Position numbers and translations under genes: made by a program. A stretch of 64,000 nt of DNA from Ignavibacteriales bacterium. Lineage in GTDB: Bacteria > Bacteroidota > Ignavibacteria > Ignavibacteriales > Ignavibacteriaceae. The stretch spans positions 310,001-374,000 of the forward strand of contig JADJMD010000014.1 in the NCBI GenBank assembly GCA_016709765.1, given 5' to 3'. Shown here in pieces: positions 25,414 to 35,529 of the stretch (its first letter is position 1; each line of letters starts with the position of its first letter). Below the pieces are notes generated by a model. The model ran no database searches. It was not told where the DNA came from and saw only the letters and a program-made list of their open reading frames with translations.

Positions 25414-26097
25414 TTATCCTTCATCATCTGAGTTATAAATTTCCATTATATCCGAAAGATTATATTGAGCTCCGTTTACAACCAGCATTGTACCGTTTTC
25501 TGTAAACTTAACTCCATCAATTTTTCCAAGAACATAAGTTGAATAAGACATCAGGTTACTATCAGCATCTTTCGGTTCAACTTTAAAAGTGTATCTCCCC
25601 TGAGGTACACTATTACCATCATTATCGGAAAAATCCCAAATAAGTTTATTATCTCCAGAATTTTTAGGAGCGTTTTCTATAGTTTTTACTAATTGTCCAC
25701 TTTCATTATAAATTTTAACTGTTACACTGCTTGCCATCGTGCTTAAGTCGTAACCAAGTGTTGTGTTTTCCTGTCCGTTATTCTGGAATGTATTTCCGCT
25801 GAGTTTCACCTCTTTACCAATAAGTGTTGCAGCAAGCGTGTTGTTTATCGATTGTGACAAATAATAGTTTGCATTTATGCTTGTATCCATCGAGTCATTA
25901 AGATTCATTAACTGTTCTAACGATGTAAACTGGGCTAATTGTGATGCAAACTCTGTCCCTTCCATTGGACTCATTGGGTCTTGATTTTGTAGTTGCGCAA
26001 GCATCAGTTTTAAAAAATCCTCTTTCCCCATTGCTGTACCATTAGTTAAACCGCCGGATGCGTAACCACTTGTTATATTTGATAATCCATTAACCAT
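25414..26097 (-). CDS. flgD: Hook capping protein FlgD
   Basis: FlgD is the scaffold cap on which hook subunits assemble. The 227-residue product carries the N-terminal signature MGKEDFLKLMLAQLQNQDPMSPMEGTEFASQLAQFTSLEQLMNLN and, after it, the FlgD Ig-like domain (VTVKIYNESGQLVKTIE, then GDNKLIWDFSDNDGNSVPQGRYTFKVE). Length is normal. It lies between fliK and the TIGR02530-type gene. Confidence 0.97.
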   Translation of the reverse strand: MVNGLSNITSGYASGGLTNGTAMGKEDFLKLMLAQLQNQDPMSPMEGTEFASQLAQFTSLEQLMNLNDSMDTSINANYYLSQSINNTLAATLIGKEVKLSGNTFQNNGQENTTLGYDLSTMASSVTVKIYNESGQLVKTIENAPKNSGDNKLIWDFSDNDGNSVPQGRYTFKVEPKDADSNLMSYSTYVLGKIDGVKFTENGTMLVVNGAQYNLSDIMEIYNSDDEG

Positions 26098-26105
26098 TTT
26101 TTCTC

Positions 26106-29100
26106 CTATGCCAAATATTCATAAGTATTATAGCCCATTTTTTTAGCTATAATTGATTCATCAATGTCTTCAGTTTCAATGCTTTGCTCATAAACAGAAT
26201 TTTTTCTTTTATGATTATTAAACCCGTGTTGTTTCTGATCAGAGTTGTGATATGAAATGTTAATTGAATTTAAATGTACACCGCTTTGTAAAAGATTTTG
26301 CTTAAGTTGATCAACATTATTTCTTACAATTTGTCCAACTGTTTCATTTTCAACTTCAACTTTTGCGTTAAGTACGTTATCAATTGTATCAAGCATTACC
26401 TTAACAGAGCCCAATTCTTTTGGTACAAGTCTTAATACGATTGATTGCTTATCGCCGCTTTCAAATATTTTATTTACTTCTCGTATCATTTCACCAGCAG
26501 AAATAACTTTAACTTTTTCAATCATCTCTGAAGTGCGTGAACTAAATTTTGTTTCTTCAGAATGTACTACTGATTTAAATCCGGTGTTTTCTATTTTGAA
26601 TTCTGTCTTTAGGTTAGCAGTTAAATCTTGCTGAGGAGCAGTTGTATGATTTTGTGTAGCATTTTTCACTTCAGTGTTTTGAGAAGCTTCAATAGACAAG
26701 GCTTGAGTTTTTGATTTGGAATAATCCCGATGATCTTTTTCCGAAAAATGGTTCTGCTCAGAATTATTTTTCATCCCATCATTATTTGTATCAATAGTAA
26801 TCTTATTTGGTTGCTGTGATGATTTTTTAATATCAGCTATAACTTCGTTATTATTTTTTTCTAAACTTACTTTTACCCAAACTTGCTTTTCATTTTTAGG
26901 TTTTAGCTCAACCTGATTTGGTACTGATTTTACAGTTTCATCGATGTTTAAAATATTTTCGCTTTTGTTTAATTCACTATTTACAATAGAATTCTTAATA
27001 CTCACAGTTTTAGATTCTTCAGCAATTACTTCAAGAGGCGGTATATGGGAGTAAACCCTGCGTTGCATAAAATCAACTTTAGTGTTTTTGTTCTCAAATA
27101 GATTTTGATCTTTATTTACACTTTCTTGTTTTACTTGATCGTTTGCAAATTCTTTAAGTCCTGATCGCAAAGTTTCTATTATGCTTTTATCTTTTACGTT
27201 AAATGCTTTTTCAGAATTATAAGTAGAGCTTGGTTCGGTTTTACTATTCAATTTAGTAGTTGTATTTGTTGTCTCGCCAGAGTTAATCTTAACGGAAATA
27301 TTTTCTTTAACGCTTTTATCATTTAGAGCATTCTTATTGCTTTTATCAATAATTTTTGATGTTGATTTAGGATCACTATTCTTCTGATCAACCTTAACTT
27401 CTGCAGTTAAATCCTTTTTGCTTATTTCAATAACAGCTTCTTTAATATTTCCTTTTGTTGATTCTTTAAAGTTGTTTTCATCACCTAGTTCTGCTTTTTC
27501 AACTTCAATTACTTGATCTTTTTTAATAGCATCAACAGTCTTTAGTTCACTTTTAAGTTCCGGTAGAATTATTTTTTTTGTAATCGGATTTATATTTTCT
27601 TCAAGTTTTACTTTAGTAGTTTCAATCTCTTCAGTTTTATTTTGCCTTAAACTATTCTTCTCAGATATGATTTTATCATCAGTTTTAGCAAAAATATTTT
27701 CTATGAAATTTTTCTGATCAATATTAACTATTTTAATTGGTGCAGATTTTTGTGATACAGTTTGTTCATTATCAACTAAATCAGCATCAACAAAAAACTC
27801 TTGCTGAGCCTGTATTTTAGGAGTGTTATTCACATTACTTGTATCAGAAACTTTACTCAGTATATCTGTTTTGATATTTGCAGAAACTTCCTTGATAATG
27901 TTTGTTGTAATTTTTTCTGAGTTAACATTATCTGTATTAAAATTCTTACTAGCTGTTTGCTGTTTCAATTCTGGCTTGGATGAAAGTACTTTTTTCAATT
28001 CGCTATTTATTATTGGCGATTGGCTTTGGGCAGTGTTCAATTTTCCAATTTTAACAGAAGGGTTTGCTTCAGTTTGAATTTTTTGTACTGTATTGTTAAA
28101 TGTTTTTGATAATTTCTGAACATCAACTTTAATTTCCTTAACATTTGTTGTTTCAAGCAGCTCATTTAAAACTACTTTTTCTTTAAGATCATTTTTATTT
28201 GATGAAATTGATGTAAACTTTTGATTTGATGTAACTTTAATTTTGGTTTCAGATTTACCTAGTTCTTTAATATTTATTTCTTTGTTTGACTTAACATTTT
28301 CATCTTTTGATGTAACTATATCTGATAAAGGATTATTTGTTTTTGCTTCTGAATTAAGATTTTTAATTTTAGTGTTTGATATCTTAACAGAGTTATCATC
28401 TTTTTGAATTGAATTTCTATAGTTACTTAACGTTTTTTCTATTGGATTTTCTAATCCTGTTTTTACATTAACTTTATTTTGAGGTTGTAGATTAATACTC
28501 TTTTCAATTTTAGGATTAGAAGTGGGAATGCTTTTTTCAAAAACTTTATCTCTTTTTAACTGAACAGTTTTTAATTCATTATTCGACTGTGCTATTGTAG
28601 TTGCCTTTAACTCAGAGACCAACTCCGGTTTTATATTGCTATGGGTTATACCGGAAGTATTTAAATCAGTAGTTAGTTTTATTCCAGAATCACAATCCGT
28701 TTTTATATTACCTTTTACATCATTAAAAATTTGTTTCTGAGTTGTTGTGTTCTCAATCTTTTCACCCACTGGTTTCAAATTACCGACTGTAGAGCTCAGC
28801 GCTTCTAATGGCTGCTGAGATGGACTTTGTTCATTTGATAAGGTTTTTATAACGGTATTATTATCAACTGCATTTTTAGTTATTACTGCCTTTGTGTTTG
28901 GTTCAACTTCGGCTTCTTCTGTTTCAGAAATAATTTGGATTGGATTTGTAAATTTAGTTGTTTCAGTATTTATTGGTTCAACATCAACAGCTATTTTTTG
29001 TGTTCCACTTTTTACGAGTATTTCAAAATCATTTTTTGTTCTTAATTGATCTCCAATCCAGTTTTTTATCTCATTAACATTAGTTGTTAATGGGTTAATT

Positions 29101-29582
29101 TGAATTGATTGTCCGTTTGCAATCAGAGAAATCTCAACTTTTTCTAAATTCTTTGAATCCCCTTTTTTCAGAGTTTCAATAATGTTTTTTATTTCACCAA
29201 TAAGTTCATTTTTATTTAAAGAAAAATATTTTGGAATGTTTTCACTAATCGTGGTTTTATCGTTGTTTGTTAAAACTTTAGTAGTTGTCTTTGGATTTAG
29301 TTTTTCAAGAAAACCCGAAATAATACTAGAAATGTTTTGATTATTGAGAACAATTTTACTTTCTGACAGGAGAGAAACATTTAATAATTGGGTTTGTGTT
29401 TCTGCAGTTATTTCTGTTGATAATCCCTCCAATTGAAGAGGTAAGGCACCTGTATTTTCATCCTTTACAATCCTAAAAACATTGGAAAATAAATGTGAAA
29501 AATTACCAATCTTACCAGCAATACCTTCCGGCATTGTTTGATCTGGCGCAATTTTTGGCAAAAAAATTGAATTAATGAACAT
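26106..29582 (-). CDS. fliK: Very long hook-length control protein FliK
   Basis: FliK is the molecular ruler that, once the hook is long enough, contacts FlhB and switches export specificity. The C-terminal Flg_hook domain is clear (about residues 1010-1110: SIVLRLVPKELGSVKVMLDTIDNVLNAKVEVENETVGQIVRNNVDQLKQNLLQSGVHLNSINISYHN). The roughly 950 residues before it are a low-complexity, Lys/Asn/Ser/Thr-rich, probably unfolded ruler region. At 1158 residues it is almost three times the enteric protein (about 400). The first about 45 residues may hold the export signal. It overlaps the stop of the upstream gene. Confidence 0.88.
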   Translation of the reverse strand: MFINSIFLPKIAPDQTMPEGIAGKIGNFSHLFSNVFRIVKDENTGALPLQLEGLSTEITAETQTQLLNVSLLSESKIVLNNQNISSIISGFLEKLNPKTTTKVLTNNDKTTISENIPKYFSLNKNELIGEIKNIIETLKKGDSKNLEKVEISLIANGQSIQINPLTTNVNEIKNWIGDQLRTKNDFEILVKSGTQKIAVDVEPINTETTKFTNPIQIISETEEAEVEPNTKAVITKNAVDNNTVIKTLSNEQSPSQQPLEALSSTVGNLKPVGEKIENTTTQKQIFNDVKGNIKTDCDSGIKLTTDLNTSGITHSNIKPELVSELKATTIAQSNNELKTVQLKRDKVFEKSIPTSNPKIEKSINLQPQNKVNVKTGLENPIEKTLSNYRNSIQKDDNSVKISNTKIKNLNSEAKTNNPLSDIVTSKDENVKSNKEINIKELGKSETKIKVTSNQKFTSISSNKNDLKEKVVLNELLETTNVKEIKVDVQKLSKTFNNTVQKIQTEANPSVKIGKLNTAQSQSPIINSELKKVLSSKPELKQQTASKNFNTDNVNSEKITTNIIKEVSANIKTDILSKVSDTSNVNNTPKIQAQQEFFVDADLVDNEQTVSQKSAPIKIVNIDQKNFIENIFAKTDDKIISEKNSLRQNKTEEIETTKVKLEENINPITKKIILPELKSELKTVDAIKKDQVIEVEKAELGDENNFKESTKGNIKEAVIEISKKDLTAEVKVDQKNSDPKSTSKIIDKSNKNALNDKSVKENISVKINSGETTNTTTKLNSKTEPSSTYNSEKAFNVKDKSIIETLRSGLKEFANDQVKQESVNKDQNLFENKNTKVDFMQRRVYSHIPPLEVIAEESKTVSIKNSIVNSELNKSENILNIDETVKSVPNQVELKPKNEKQVWVKVSLEKNNNEVIADIKKSSQQPNKITIDTNNDGMKNNSEQNHFSEKDHRDYSKSKTQALSIEASQNTEVKNATQNHTTAPQQDLTANLKTEFKIENTGFKSVVHSEETKFSSRTSEMIEKVKVISAGEMIREVNKIFESGDKQSIVLRLVPKELGSVKVMLDTIDNVLNAKVEVENETVGQIVRNNVDQLKQNLLQSGVHLNSINISYHNSDQKQHGFNNHKRKNSVYEQSIETEDIDESIIAKKMGYNTYEYLA

Positions 29583-30205
29583 TATTCAAACCTAAAAATT
29601 CTATTTGCTGTTTCCGGGTTAAATTCAGAGACAACCTTCGCTGCTGTCTTCTTATTCATATTATATAAAATATCTCTTGCTACATTATCGGAATAAGTTT
29701 GAATTATTTTAGCCGCCTTCTTCGGCTCCATTGAAGAATAAATACTTGTTATCTTTTGAATCCATTCTGTGTACTCTTTACCATGCGGTTCATTTTGGGT
29801 TACTGGGTTATCTACTTGTGGCTGAGTTACAGTTTGTTCCTGATTAGAATTTTTTAAATTAATTTTTTCTTTCCCATTATTAAGATCCTGCTTATCAGCC
29901 ATTTTTTTAATGTTTACAGAATCTACTTTATCATTTTTAGTCGTATCATTAGTCTCTATGCCGCCGAAGGATGAAAATAAAATGCTATCCTTCACTTCCG
30001 TTGTATCTGGTTCTGAAATCAAATTGGAATTATCTGCAATGTTTAAAGAATCAGTTTTTGTTGAATCAGACAATTGCACAACTGATTTTGGCGAAAAGTT
30101 AAACTCAAAAATATTTTCGTATGATGAGTTGAGATAGATTAACAAACCTGTTACAACTACAAACGCAAAAAGAAAAGTTCCTCCGTAAATTATTCCCTGC
30201 TTCAT
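29582..30205 (-). CDS. MotE/YlxF-like protein with MgtE N-domain-like tail
   Basis: The 207-residue product has one N-terminal membrane segment (about 6-26), a long polar Ser/Asp/Asn linker, and a C-terminal helical domain of about 70 residues (WIQKITSIYSSMEPKKAAKIIQTYSDNVARDILYNMNKKTAAKVVSEFNPETANRIF). This tail follows the MgtE intracellular N-domain repeat. The same design occurs in MotE-like flagellar chaperones and YlxF, encoded between fliJ and fliK in Bacillus, exactly the place here. MotE assists MotC folding in other bacteria, but the target in this organism is unknown. Confidence 0.75.
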   Translation of the reverse strand: MKQGIIYGGTFLFAFVVVTGLLIYLNSSYENIFEFNFSPKSVVQLSDSTKTDSLNIADNSNLISEPDTTEVKDSILFSSFGGIETNDTTKNDKVDSVNIKKMADKQDLNNGKEKINLKNSNQEQTVTQPQVDNPVTQNEPHGKEYTEWIQKITSIYSSMEPKKAAKIIQTYSDNVARDILYNMNKKTAAKVVSEFNPETANRIFRFE

Positions 30206-30639
30206 TTTTTAGCCTTATTAAAATTTTGCACTGCTATCTCATCAAAGTTTTTAAGTTCTGCCATGTTTATATCTTTATAAAAAGTTTCCCGATAAGATTC
30301 TTCAAGCTGGTTTAATATTTTTTTCTCTTTAGTTTTGATTACAACTTCCTCAATTTTTTTCTCGCGCTTTTTTTCGAGCTGGTTTATAACTTCTGATTGC
30401 ATTTCAAGCTGTTGTTTAAGCACTGTATCGTATCCACCTATAAATTGTAATTCAGAAATATTCATTTTCTTTTTGTAAGCCGAGTTTCGCAAATCATTTA
30501 TTTCATCTACAAGTTTTTGTTTTAAATCCTGGTGCTTAGCAATAATCAAATCTAACTGGGCTAGTTCTTTCTGTGCTTTCTTTTCAAAAGCTTCTTTAAC
30601 TCTTTTTACCGATTCAAATTTGAATCTGAATTTTGACAT
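30202..30639 (-). CDS. fliJ: Flagellar export protein FliJ
   Basis: FliJ is the coiled-coil stalk in the FliI ATPase ring. The 145-residue product is a single long helical hairpin, beginning FRFKFESVKRVKEAFEKKAQKELAQLD and rich in Lys, Glu and Gln, the standard FliJ pattern. It sits directly after fliI and overlaps the next gene by four bases. Sequence identity in this family is low; position and coiled-coil structure carry the call. Confidence 0.9.
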   Translation of the reverse strand: MSKFRFKFESVKRVKEAFEKKAQKELAQLDLIIAKHQDLKQKLVDEINDLRNSAYKKKMNISELQFIGGYDTVLKQQLEMQSEVINQLEKKREKKIEEVVIKTKEKKILNQLEESYRETFYKDINMAELKNFDEIAVQNFNKAKK

Positions 30640-30663
30640 TGTTTACTTTGCTCCTGTTTGAAC

Positions 30664-31986
30664 TTACAATTCTATAATTTCATTTAATCTGTCTAATGTT
30701 GAGTTATATTCTGAAGACTCAAAAATATCCTGTTTAAGAAAGGATCTGAGATAACCAATTTTATTTAAAGCATGATCAATCTGAGGGTTACTTCCTTTAA
30801 CATAAGCTCCAATATTTATAAGATCTTCTGCTTCGCGATACGTGGATAAAATTTCATTAAAAATAATTGTCCTATCGCGATGCTGTTTTGTAACAATATC
30901 TGGCATAACTCGGCTAACACTTTGCAAAGGATCAACTGCAGGAAACTGCCCGCTGTTTGCAAGCTTTCTTGAAAGCACAATATGCCCATCAAGTATTGAT
31001 CTTACTGCATCAGCGATTGGTTCTGTCATGTCATCACCGTCAACAAGCACATTATATAAGCCTGTAATAGAACCGGAATCCGTTGTACCTGCTCGTTCTA
31101 AAAGTTTCGGAAGCGCTGCAAATACAGATGGTGTATAACCTTTTGTTGTCGGTGGTTCACCAATTGTTAGTCCAATTTCTCTCTGTGCCATAGCAAATCG
31201 TGTAACTGAATCCATCATCAGTAAAACATCCATTCCAAGATCACGAAAATATTCGGCAATCGTTGTTCCTATATATGCACCTTTCATTCTAACCAAAGCA
31301 GATTTATCACTAGTCGCAACAACAACAACAGATTTCTTTAACCCATCTTCCCCTAAATCTTTTTCAATAAACTCTCTAACTTCTCTGCCTCGTTCACCAA
31401 TCAAAGTAATTACATTTACATCAGCATCTGTGTTTCTTGCAATCATTCCGAGCGTTACACTTTTTCCAACTCCGCTACCTGCAAAAATTCCAACTCGTTG
31501 TCCGCGACCCACAGTAAGCAATCCATCAATTGCCCTTACACCGGTTTGTAGAACAGAATTAATTCTTTTTCTTTCTAGTGGATTTGGTGGCTCTCTATAT
31601 AAAGAACGATAAGATGAAACTTTTATTTCACCTTTACCATCAATTGGATTCCCAAGTCCATCAATAACTCTTCCCAACAATTCTTTCCCAACACCGATTG
31701 TAAACATTTTACCACCGGCGATTATTTCACACTTTGGAGAAATCTCATGTACTTCACCGAGTGCAATGGATAAAACTTTCCCATCGCGAAATCCAACAAC
31801 TTCACACTTGCAAACTTCTTGTCCTGTTTTATTAACAATCGTACAAACTTCTCCAAGAGATACGTTTGGACCAACAGAAACAATAACCAGACCGATTACA
31901 TCAGTTACTTTACCGTTTAGTTTTATCAGATCAACACTGTTGATTCGGCTTAAATATTTATCTATGTATTGGTATTTCAAATCCAT
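30664..31986 (-). CDS. fliI: Flagellar export ATPase FliI
   Basis: FliI powers and regulates export. The 440-residue product has the Walker A motif AGSGVGKS (169-176), the Walker B region VLLMMDSVTRFAMAQREIGL, and the FliI-type block EPPTTKGYTPSVFAALPKLLERAG. Both set it apart from the F1 beta subunit. Length matches FliI. The gene is flanked by fliH and fliJ, the normal cluster of the soluble export complex. Confidence 0.98.
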   Translation of the reverse strand: MDLKYQYIDKYLSRINSVDLIKLNGKVTDVIGLVIVSVGPNVSLGEVCTIVNKTGQEVCKCEVVGFRDGKVLSIALGEVHEISPKCEIIAGGKMFTIGVGKELLGRVIDGLGNPIDGKGEIKVSSYRSLYREPPNPLERKRINSVLQTGVRAIDGLLTVGRGQRVGIFAGSGVGKSVTLGMIARNTDADVNVITLIGERGREVREFIEKDLGEDGLKKSVVVVATSDKSALVRMKGAYIGTTIAEYFRDLGMDVLLMMDSVTRFAMAQREIGLTIGEPPTTKGYTPSVFAALPKLLERAGTTDSGSITGLYNVLVDGDDMTEPIADAVRSILDGHIVLSRKLANSGQFPAVDPLQSVSRVMPDIVTKQHRDRTIIFNEILSTYREAEDLINIGAYVKGSNPQIDHALNKIGYLRSFLKQDIFESSEYNSTLDRLNEIIEL

Positions 31987-31993
31987 TTTGTTA

Positions 31994-32614
31994 TTATTTG
32001 TTAGTAAAACCGGCGTCTAATTTTCTTTTTAATTCATTCAGTTGTGATGAAATTCTTCCATCCGCATTTCCAATTTCACTTTCGATAAAACATCCGCCTA
32101 ATTCTATTCTGTCATCCTTTTCAAATTTAATTTTAGAGAATGAATCTTTCATTTGAAATGATTTACCATCAACCACAATTGATTCATAGTCTTTTGGATG
32201 CAAGCGCACAATAATTTCATTTGCACCTAATACTTTTCTAAGCGATTCATCAAGTACATCTTTAAATATTGACTCACGTTCAATTTCTCTTTTAAGAATT
32301 GAGCCCGCTACTACAAATCCAACTTCCATTACTAACTGCTCAAATTGTAAATTCATTTCCACTGATTTATCATTTAAATCAGATATCAGATTATTAAGCT
32401 CGGAATATTTTTTTAACAACCTTTCATTAAACTCACGTTCACTTTTTTCTCTTGCAGCTGCCTGCCCCTCTTCAAAACCTTTTGTGTACTGGTTATGCAA
32501 CGCAAGTTGAATATTATCTTTTTCCTGTTCTTGGCTTGATTGAAAAGTAACAGCGGCCTCCGAATAAGCAGAAATATTTGTAGGTCTCTTGCTAATTTTA
32601 ATTACATCAGACAT
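31994..32614 (-). CDS. fliH: Flagellar export regulator FliH
   Basis: FliH binds FliI and anchors it to the C ring. The 206-residue product has a helical, charged N-terminal half with KGFEEGQAAAREKSEREFNERLLKKYSELNNLI (a G-x-x-x-G-like and coiled-coil region). The C-terminal domain resembles the V-ATPase E subunit (VMEVGFVVAGSILKREIERESIF, later LRKVLGANEIIVRLHPKDYESI and GGCFIESEIGNADGRISSQLNELKRKL). The start overlaps the end of fliG by eight bases. Confidence 0.92.
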   Translation of the reverse strand: MSDVIKISKRPTNISAYSEAAVTFQSSQEQEKDNIQLALHNQYTKGFEEGQAAAREKSEREFNERLLKKYSELNNLISDLNDKSVEMNLQFEQLVMEVGFVVAGSILKREIERESIFKDVLDESLRKVLGANEIIVRLHPKDYESIVVDGKSFQMKDSFSKIKFEKDDRIELGGCFIESEIGNADGRISSQLNELKRKLDAGFTNK

Positions 32615-33644
32615 AAACTTCCTCTTTGCCGCCTTGCAAGTTCAAGGAAATTTCCCCTGTTTCTTCAAGACTTTTTACAACATCAATGATTTTTGCTTGT
32701 GCTATTTCAACTTCTTTTAATTTTACCATGCCCATAAACTGTAACTCTTCTTTAAGAAGATCCGCTGCACGTTCAGACATATTTGCAAAGATTTTATCTT
32801 TAAGTTTTTCGTCAGTTACTTTTAGTGATAATGCAAGATCTTTTCGATCAACTTCTTTAAGAATTTTTTGAATGTCTTTATCCTGAATGTTTATAATATC
32901 TTCAAACAAGAACATCAATCTTTTAATCTCAAGCGCTACTTCACTATCGCGCCCATCCATTTTATCTAGAATATCTTTACTCATAGATACATTCAATCGA
33001 TTAAGAATTGTTGCAAGCGTTTTTGTTCCACCGACTTTACTTACAGATTGACTCATTGTAGAGCCAGCCATTTCATCAACAACACGCTCAATTTGTTTTA
33101 ATGTGTGTGGTGAAACTTTTCCAAGCGTTGCAATTCTGTAAGCAACATCGGATCTAAAAGGTTCAGGCAATTCCTTTAGTGCTTCCGCTGTTTGATCCGG
33201 ACTTAAATGACAAAGTATTAATGCAATTGTCTGTGGGTGTTCTTTACTTAAAAAATTTACAAGCTGAGTAGATTCAGCTTTTTTAAGAACATCAAAACCT
33301 TTTAAAGTAGTAAGAGTTCTTACTCGTTCAATTATTTCAACGGCCTTGGAAGGTCCAAATGATTTTTCTAAAACAGCTTGAGCATATTCCAATCCGCCTT
33401 CAAGTACATACTCGCGCGCGGTAACCATATCGTAAAAATCCTGCATCACCCTATCAACAGTTGTTGAGGGAATATTTTTTACTCGTGATATTTCTGCCGA
33501 AATTTTTTCGACCTGTTCAGGATCAAGATATTTAAAAACTGTTGACGCAGTTTCAATATTCAAGGCTATCAAAAGTAAGGCTGCTTTTTGGACACCCGCT
33601 ATTTCTGAAAGTTGAACTGTTTCTTGCTTTATTGGATTATTCAT
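32607..33644 (-). CDS. fliG: Flagellar motor switch protein FliG
   Basis: FliG is the torque-generating rotor protein. The 345-residue product has the three FliG domains in order: the N-terminal part with GVQKAALLLIALNIETASTVFKYLDPEQVEKISAEI, the middle EHPQTIALILCHLSPDQTAEALKELPEPFRSDVAYRIATLGKVSPHTL, and the C-terminal domain with FLFEDIINIQDKDIQKILKEVDRKDLALSLKVTDEKLKDKIFANMSERAADLLKEELQFMG. The charged residues of the torque helix are visible. It overlaps both neighbours, fliF and fliH. Confidence 0.98.
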   Translation of the reverse strand: MNNPIKQETVQLSEIAGVQKAALLLIALNIETASTVFKYLDPEQVEKISAEISRVKNIPSTTVDRVMQDFYDMVTAREYVLEGGLEYAQAVLEKSFGPSKAVEIIERVRTLTTLKGFDVLKKAESTQLVNFLSKEHPQTIALILCHLSPDQTAEALKELPEPFRSDVAYRIATLGKVSPHTLKQIERVVDEMAGSTMSQSVSKVGGTKTLATILNRLNVSMSKDILDKMDGRDSEVALEIKRLMFLFEDIINIQDKDIQKILKEVDRKDLALSLKVTDEKLKDKIFANMSERAADLLKEELQFMGMVKLKEVEIAQAKIIDVVKSLEETGEISLNLQGGKEEVYV

Positions 33645-35232
33645 CTTCGTGTAACCATGCGTTTATAAGTTTTGCAGCTTCAGTAGGATTTTTTGTAACA
33701 TAATTACTAATTTTTTCCTGTCTGTTTTTCTTATTAATTGCTTCATCAGAAATTTCATCTTCAATGTCGCCAACAGGTAAAAGCTCTTTCTTTTTCCGCA
33801 TATCGTTTAATACTTGTGGCACTTTATTACTGCCTTTCATGCTTGATGGCATCGCTGGCTGTAGTGCATATTCCTGATTTACATTACCAACAAAAATTTG
33901 TTCGTTTTTAAGTTTGGACATTATTCCACGCAGCAAAAAGATTGCACCAGCTATTGCAATAATTACAAGCAGCAAATTTGAAATTCCATCAGCGTCCTCA
34001 AACCAGGTTGTATTTTGTTCAACAAATTCAGTTGCTGGAGTAGTTTGAAATGGAAGGTTTACAATTGATATCTGATCATTTCTATCTTCATCTAGACCAA
34101 CAGCGTTTTTAATCAACTCTTCCAATTTTTTTATTTGATCAGGGGAACGAGGTACAAAAACTGTTTCAGTAACATCTCCTTTTTTAACTTCTTTTGGTAT
34201 ATCATTTATAACTGCGGCAATACTTAAACGCGTAATGTTGCCGCTGCCCTGTACAACTCGTTCAATAGTTTTTCCAATTTCATAATTCGTTGTACTGCTT
34301 TGATTATTTTGTGCTGTTGTATCACTAACGCTTTTACCTGCATTGTTTGAAACCATTGTCTGTTCACTTACAACTACTTGCTGATCAGGATCATAAGTTT
34401 CCATTGTTTTTTCAACCTGATCAAAATTCAAATCAGCATTAACCTGAACCATTGAATTTCCAAAACCAAGAATATTATCCAAAAGTGTCTGTGCTTTTTG
34501 AACTAAATAACTTTCAACGGAGTTTTTAATTTCGTACTGCTTATTGCTGGAAAATGAAATTGAGCTTTCACTATCTTCTTTCCACAGAAGCTTGCCTTTG
34601 GTATCGATAAGTGTAATGGCGTTTGTTGATAAGCCTTCAACGGCACTTGCTACCAGATTTACAATCGACATTGAACTTGAACGTTGTAAAACAACGTTGT
34701 CTTTTAATTTTAAAACAATTGAAGCTGTAGGCTGTTTTTGCTCATCACGAAAAATTGTTCTTTCAGGAAAAACTATATGAACTCTTACACCATCAATCCC
34801 CGTAATACCAAGAATTGTTCTTGCAAGTTCACCTTCAAGAGATCTTTTATAATTAAGCTTCTGCATAAATTCAGACATACCCATCGTACTTTTATCAAAC
34901 AATTCATATCCAATTGTACCAGAAGTTGGAATCCCTTTGCCGGCAAGATTTAATCTTGTTTCATACAACTTATCTTTAGGAACTTGAATTGTTTTTCCGT
35001 TGTCTTCAATCTTATAAGGAACTTTTTGTGTGTTTAAAAACTCAATTACTTTTGAAGCATCATCAGAAGTAAGATCTGAATAAAGAGGTGAGTACGTTGG
35101 TTCATTAAGAAAAGTTAAAAGTACTATTAAAAGTATTGTTGTTAAAACTGCTGATCCGCCAATTAGCACTTTCTGTTGTAGTGAAAGTTGATTCAGCAGC
35201 GACATTACTGCATCAGTAGGTTTTTTACTCAT
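33637..35232 (-). CDS. fliF: Flagellar MS-ring protein FliF
   Basis: FliF builds the MS ring in the inner membrane. The 531-residue product has a first membrane segment (about 24-44), ring-building domains with YSPLYSDLTSDDASKVIEFLNTQKVPYKIEDNGKTIQVPKDKLYETRLNLAGKGIPTSGTIGYELFDKSTMGMSEFMQKLNYKRSLEGELARTI, a long periplasmic part, a second membrane segment (about 425-445) and a cytoplasmic FliG-binding tail that ends in NPTEAAKLINAWLHED. All FliF signature parts are present. Confidence 0.98.
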   Translation of the reverse strand: MSKKPTDAVMSLLNQLSLQQKVLIGGSAVLTTILLIVLLTFLNEPTYSPLYSDLTSDDASKVIEFLNTQKVPYKIEDNGKTIQVPKDKLYETRLNLAGKGIPTSGTIGYELFDKSTMGMSEFMQKLNYKRSLEGELARTILGITGIDGVRVHIVFPERTIFRDEQKQPTASIVLKLKDNVVLQRSSSMSIVNLVASAVEGLSTNAITLIDTKGKLLWKEDSESSISFSSNKQYEIKNSVESYLVQKAQTLLDNILGFGNSMVQVNADLNFDQVEKTMETYDPDQQVVVSEQTMVSNNAGKSVSDTTAQNNQSSTTNYEIGKTIERVVQGSGNITRLSIAAVINDIPKEVKKGDVTETVFVPRSPDQIKKLEELIKNAVGLDEDRNDQISIVNLPFQTTPATEFVEQNTTWFEDADGISNLLLVIIAIAGAIFLLRGIMSKLKNEQIFVGNVNQEYALQPAMPSSMKGSNKVPQVLNDMRKKKELLPVGDIEDEISDEAINKKNRQEKISNYVTKNPTEAAKLINAWLHEDE

Positions 35233-35237
35233 AGTGG

Positions 35238-35528
35238 TTATACAGACATTCTGGTTAATTCACGATACATATCAACTGTTTTGTTTCTTATTTCCATCAA
35301 CAGTTCTAAACTTGTTTTAGCTTTTTCTCCGGCAATCATTACATCGTGTATCTCAATTGAATCACCGTTAATAAAACTTTGTGCTGATTTTGAAGCATCA
35401 ATTTGAGCCTTGTTTACATCACCAATAAAATCGGTTAATAAATTTCCAAACTCTGCGCCCGGAGCCTTTTTTAAATCTTGCTTAATTAATAATGAAGGCA
35501 GATTACCGCTAATTGATTCTATTGCCAT
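35238..35528 (-). CDS. fliE: Hook-basal body adaptor FliE
   Basis: FliE joins the MS ring to the proximal rod. The 96-residue product carries the conserved block FGNLLTDFIGDVNKAQIDASKSAQSFINGDSIEIHDVMIAGEKAKTSLELLMEIRNKTVDMYRELTRM, which covers most of the protein. Length and position between flgC and fliF agree with FliE. Confidence 0.96.
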   Translation of the reverse strand: MAIESISGNLPSLLIKQDLKKAPGAEFGNLLTDFIGDVNKAQIDASKSAQSFINGDSIEIHDVMIAGEKAKTSLELLMEIRNKTVDMYRELTRMSV

Positions 35529-35529
35529 T

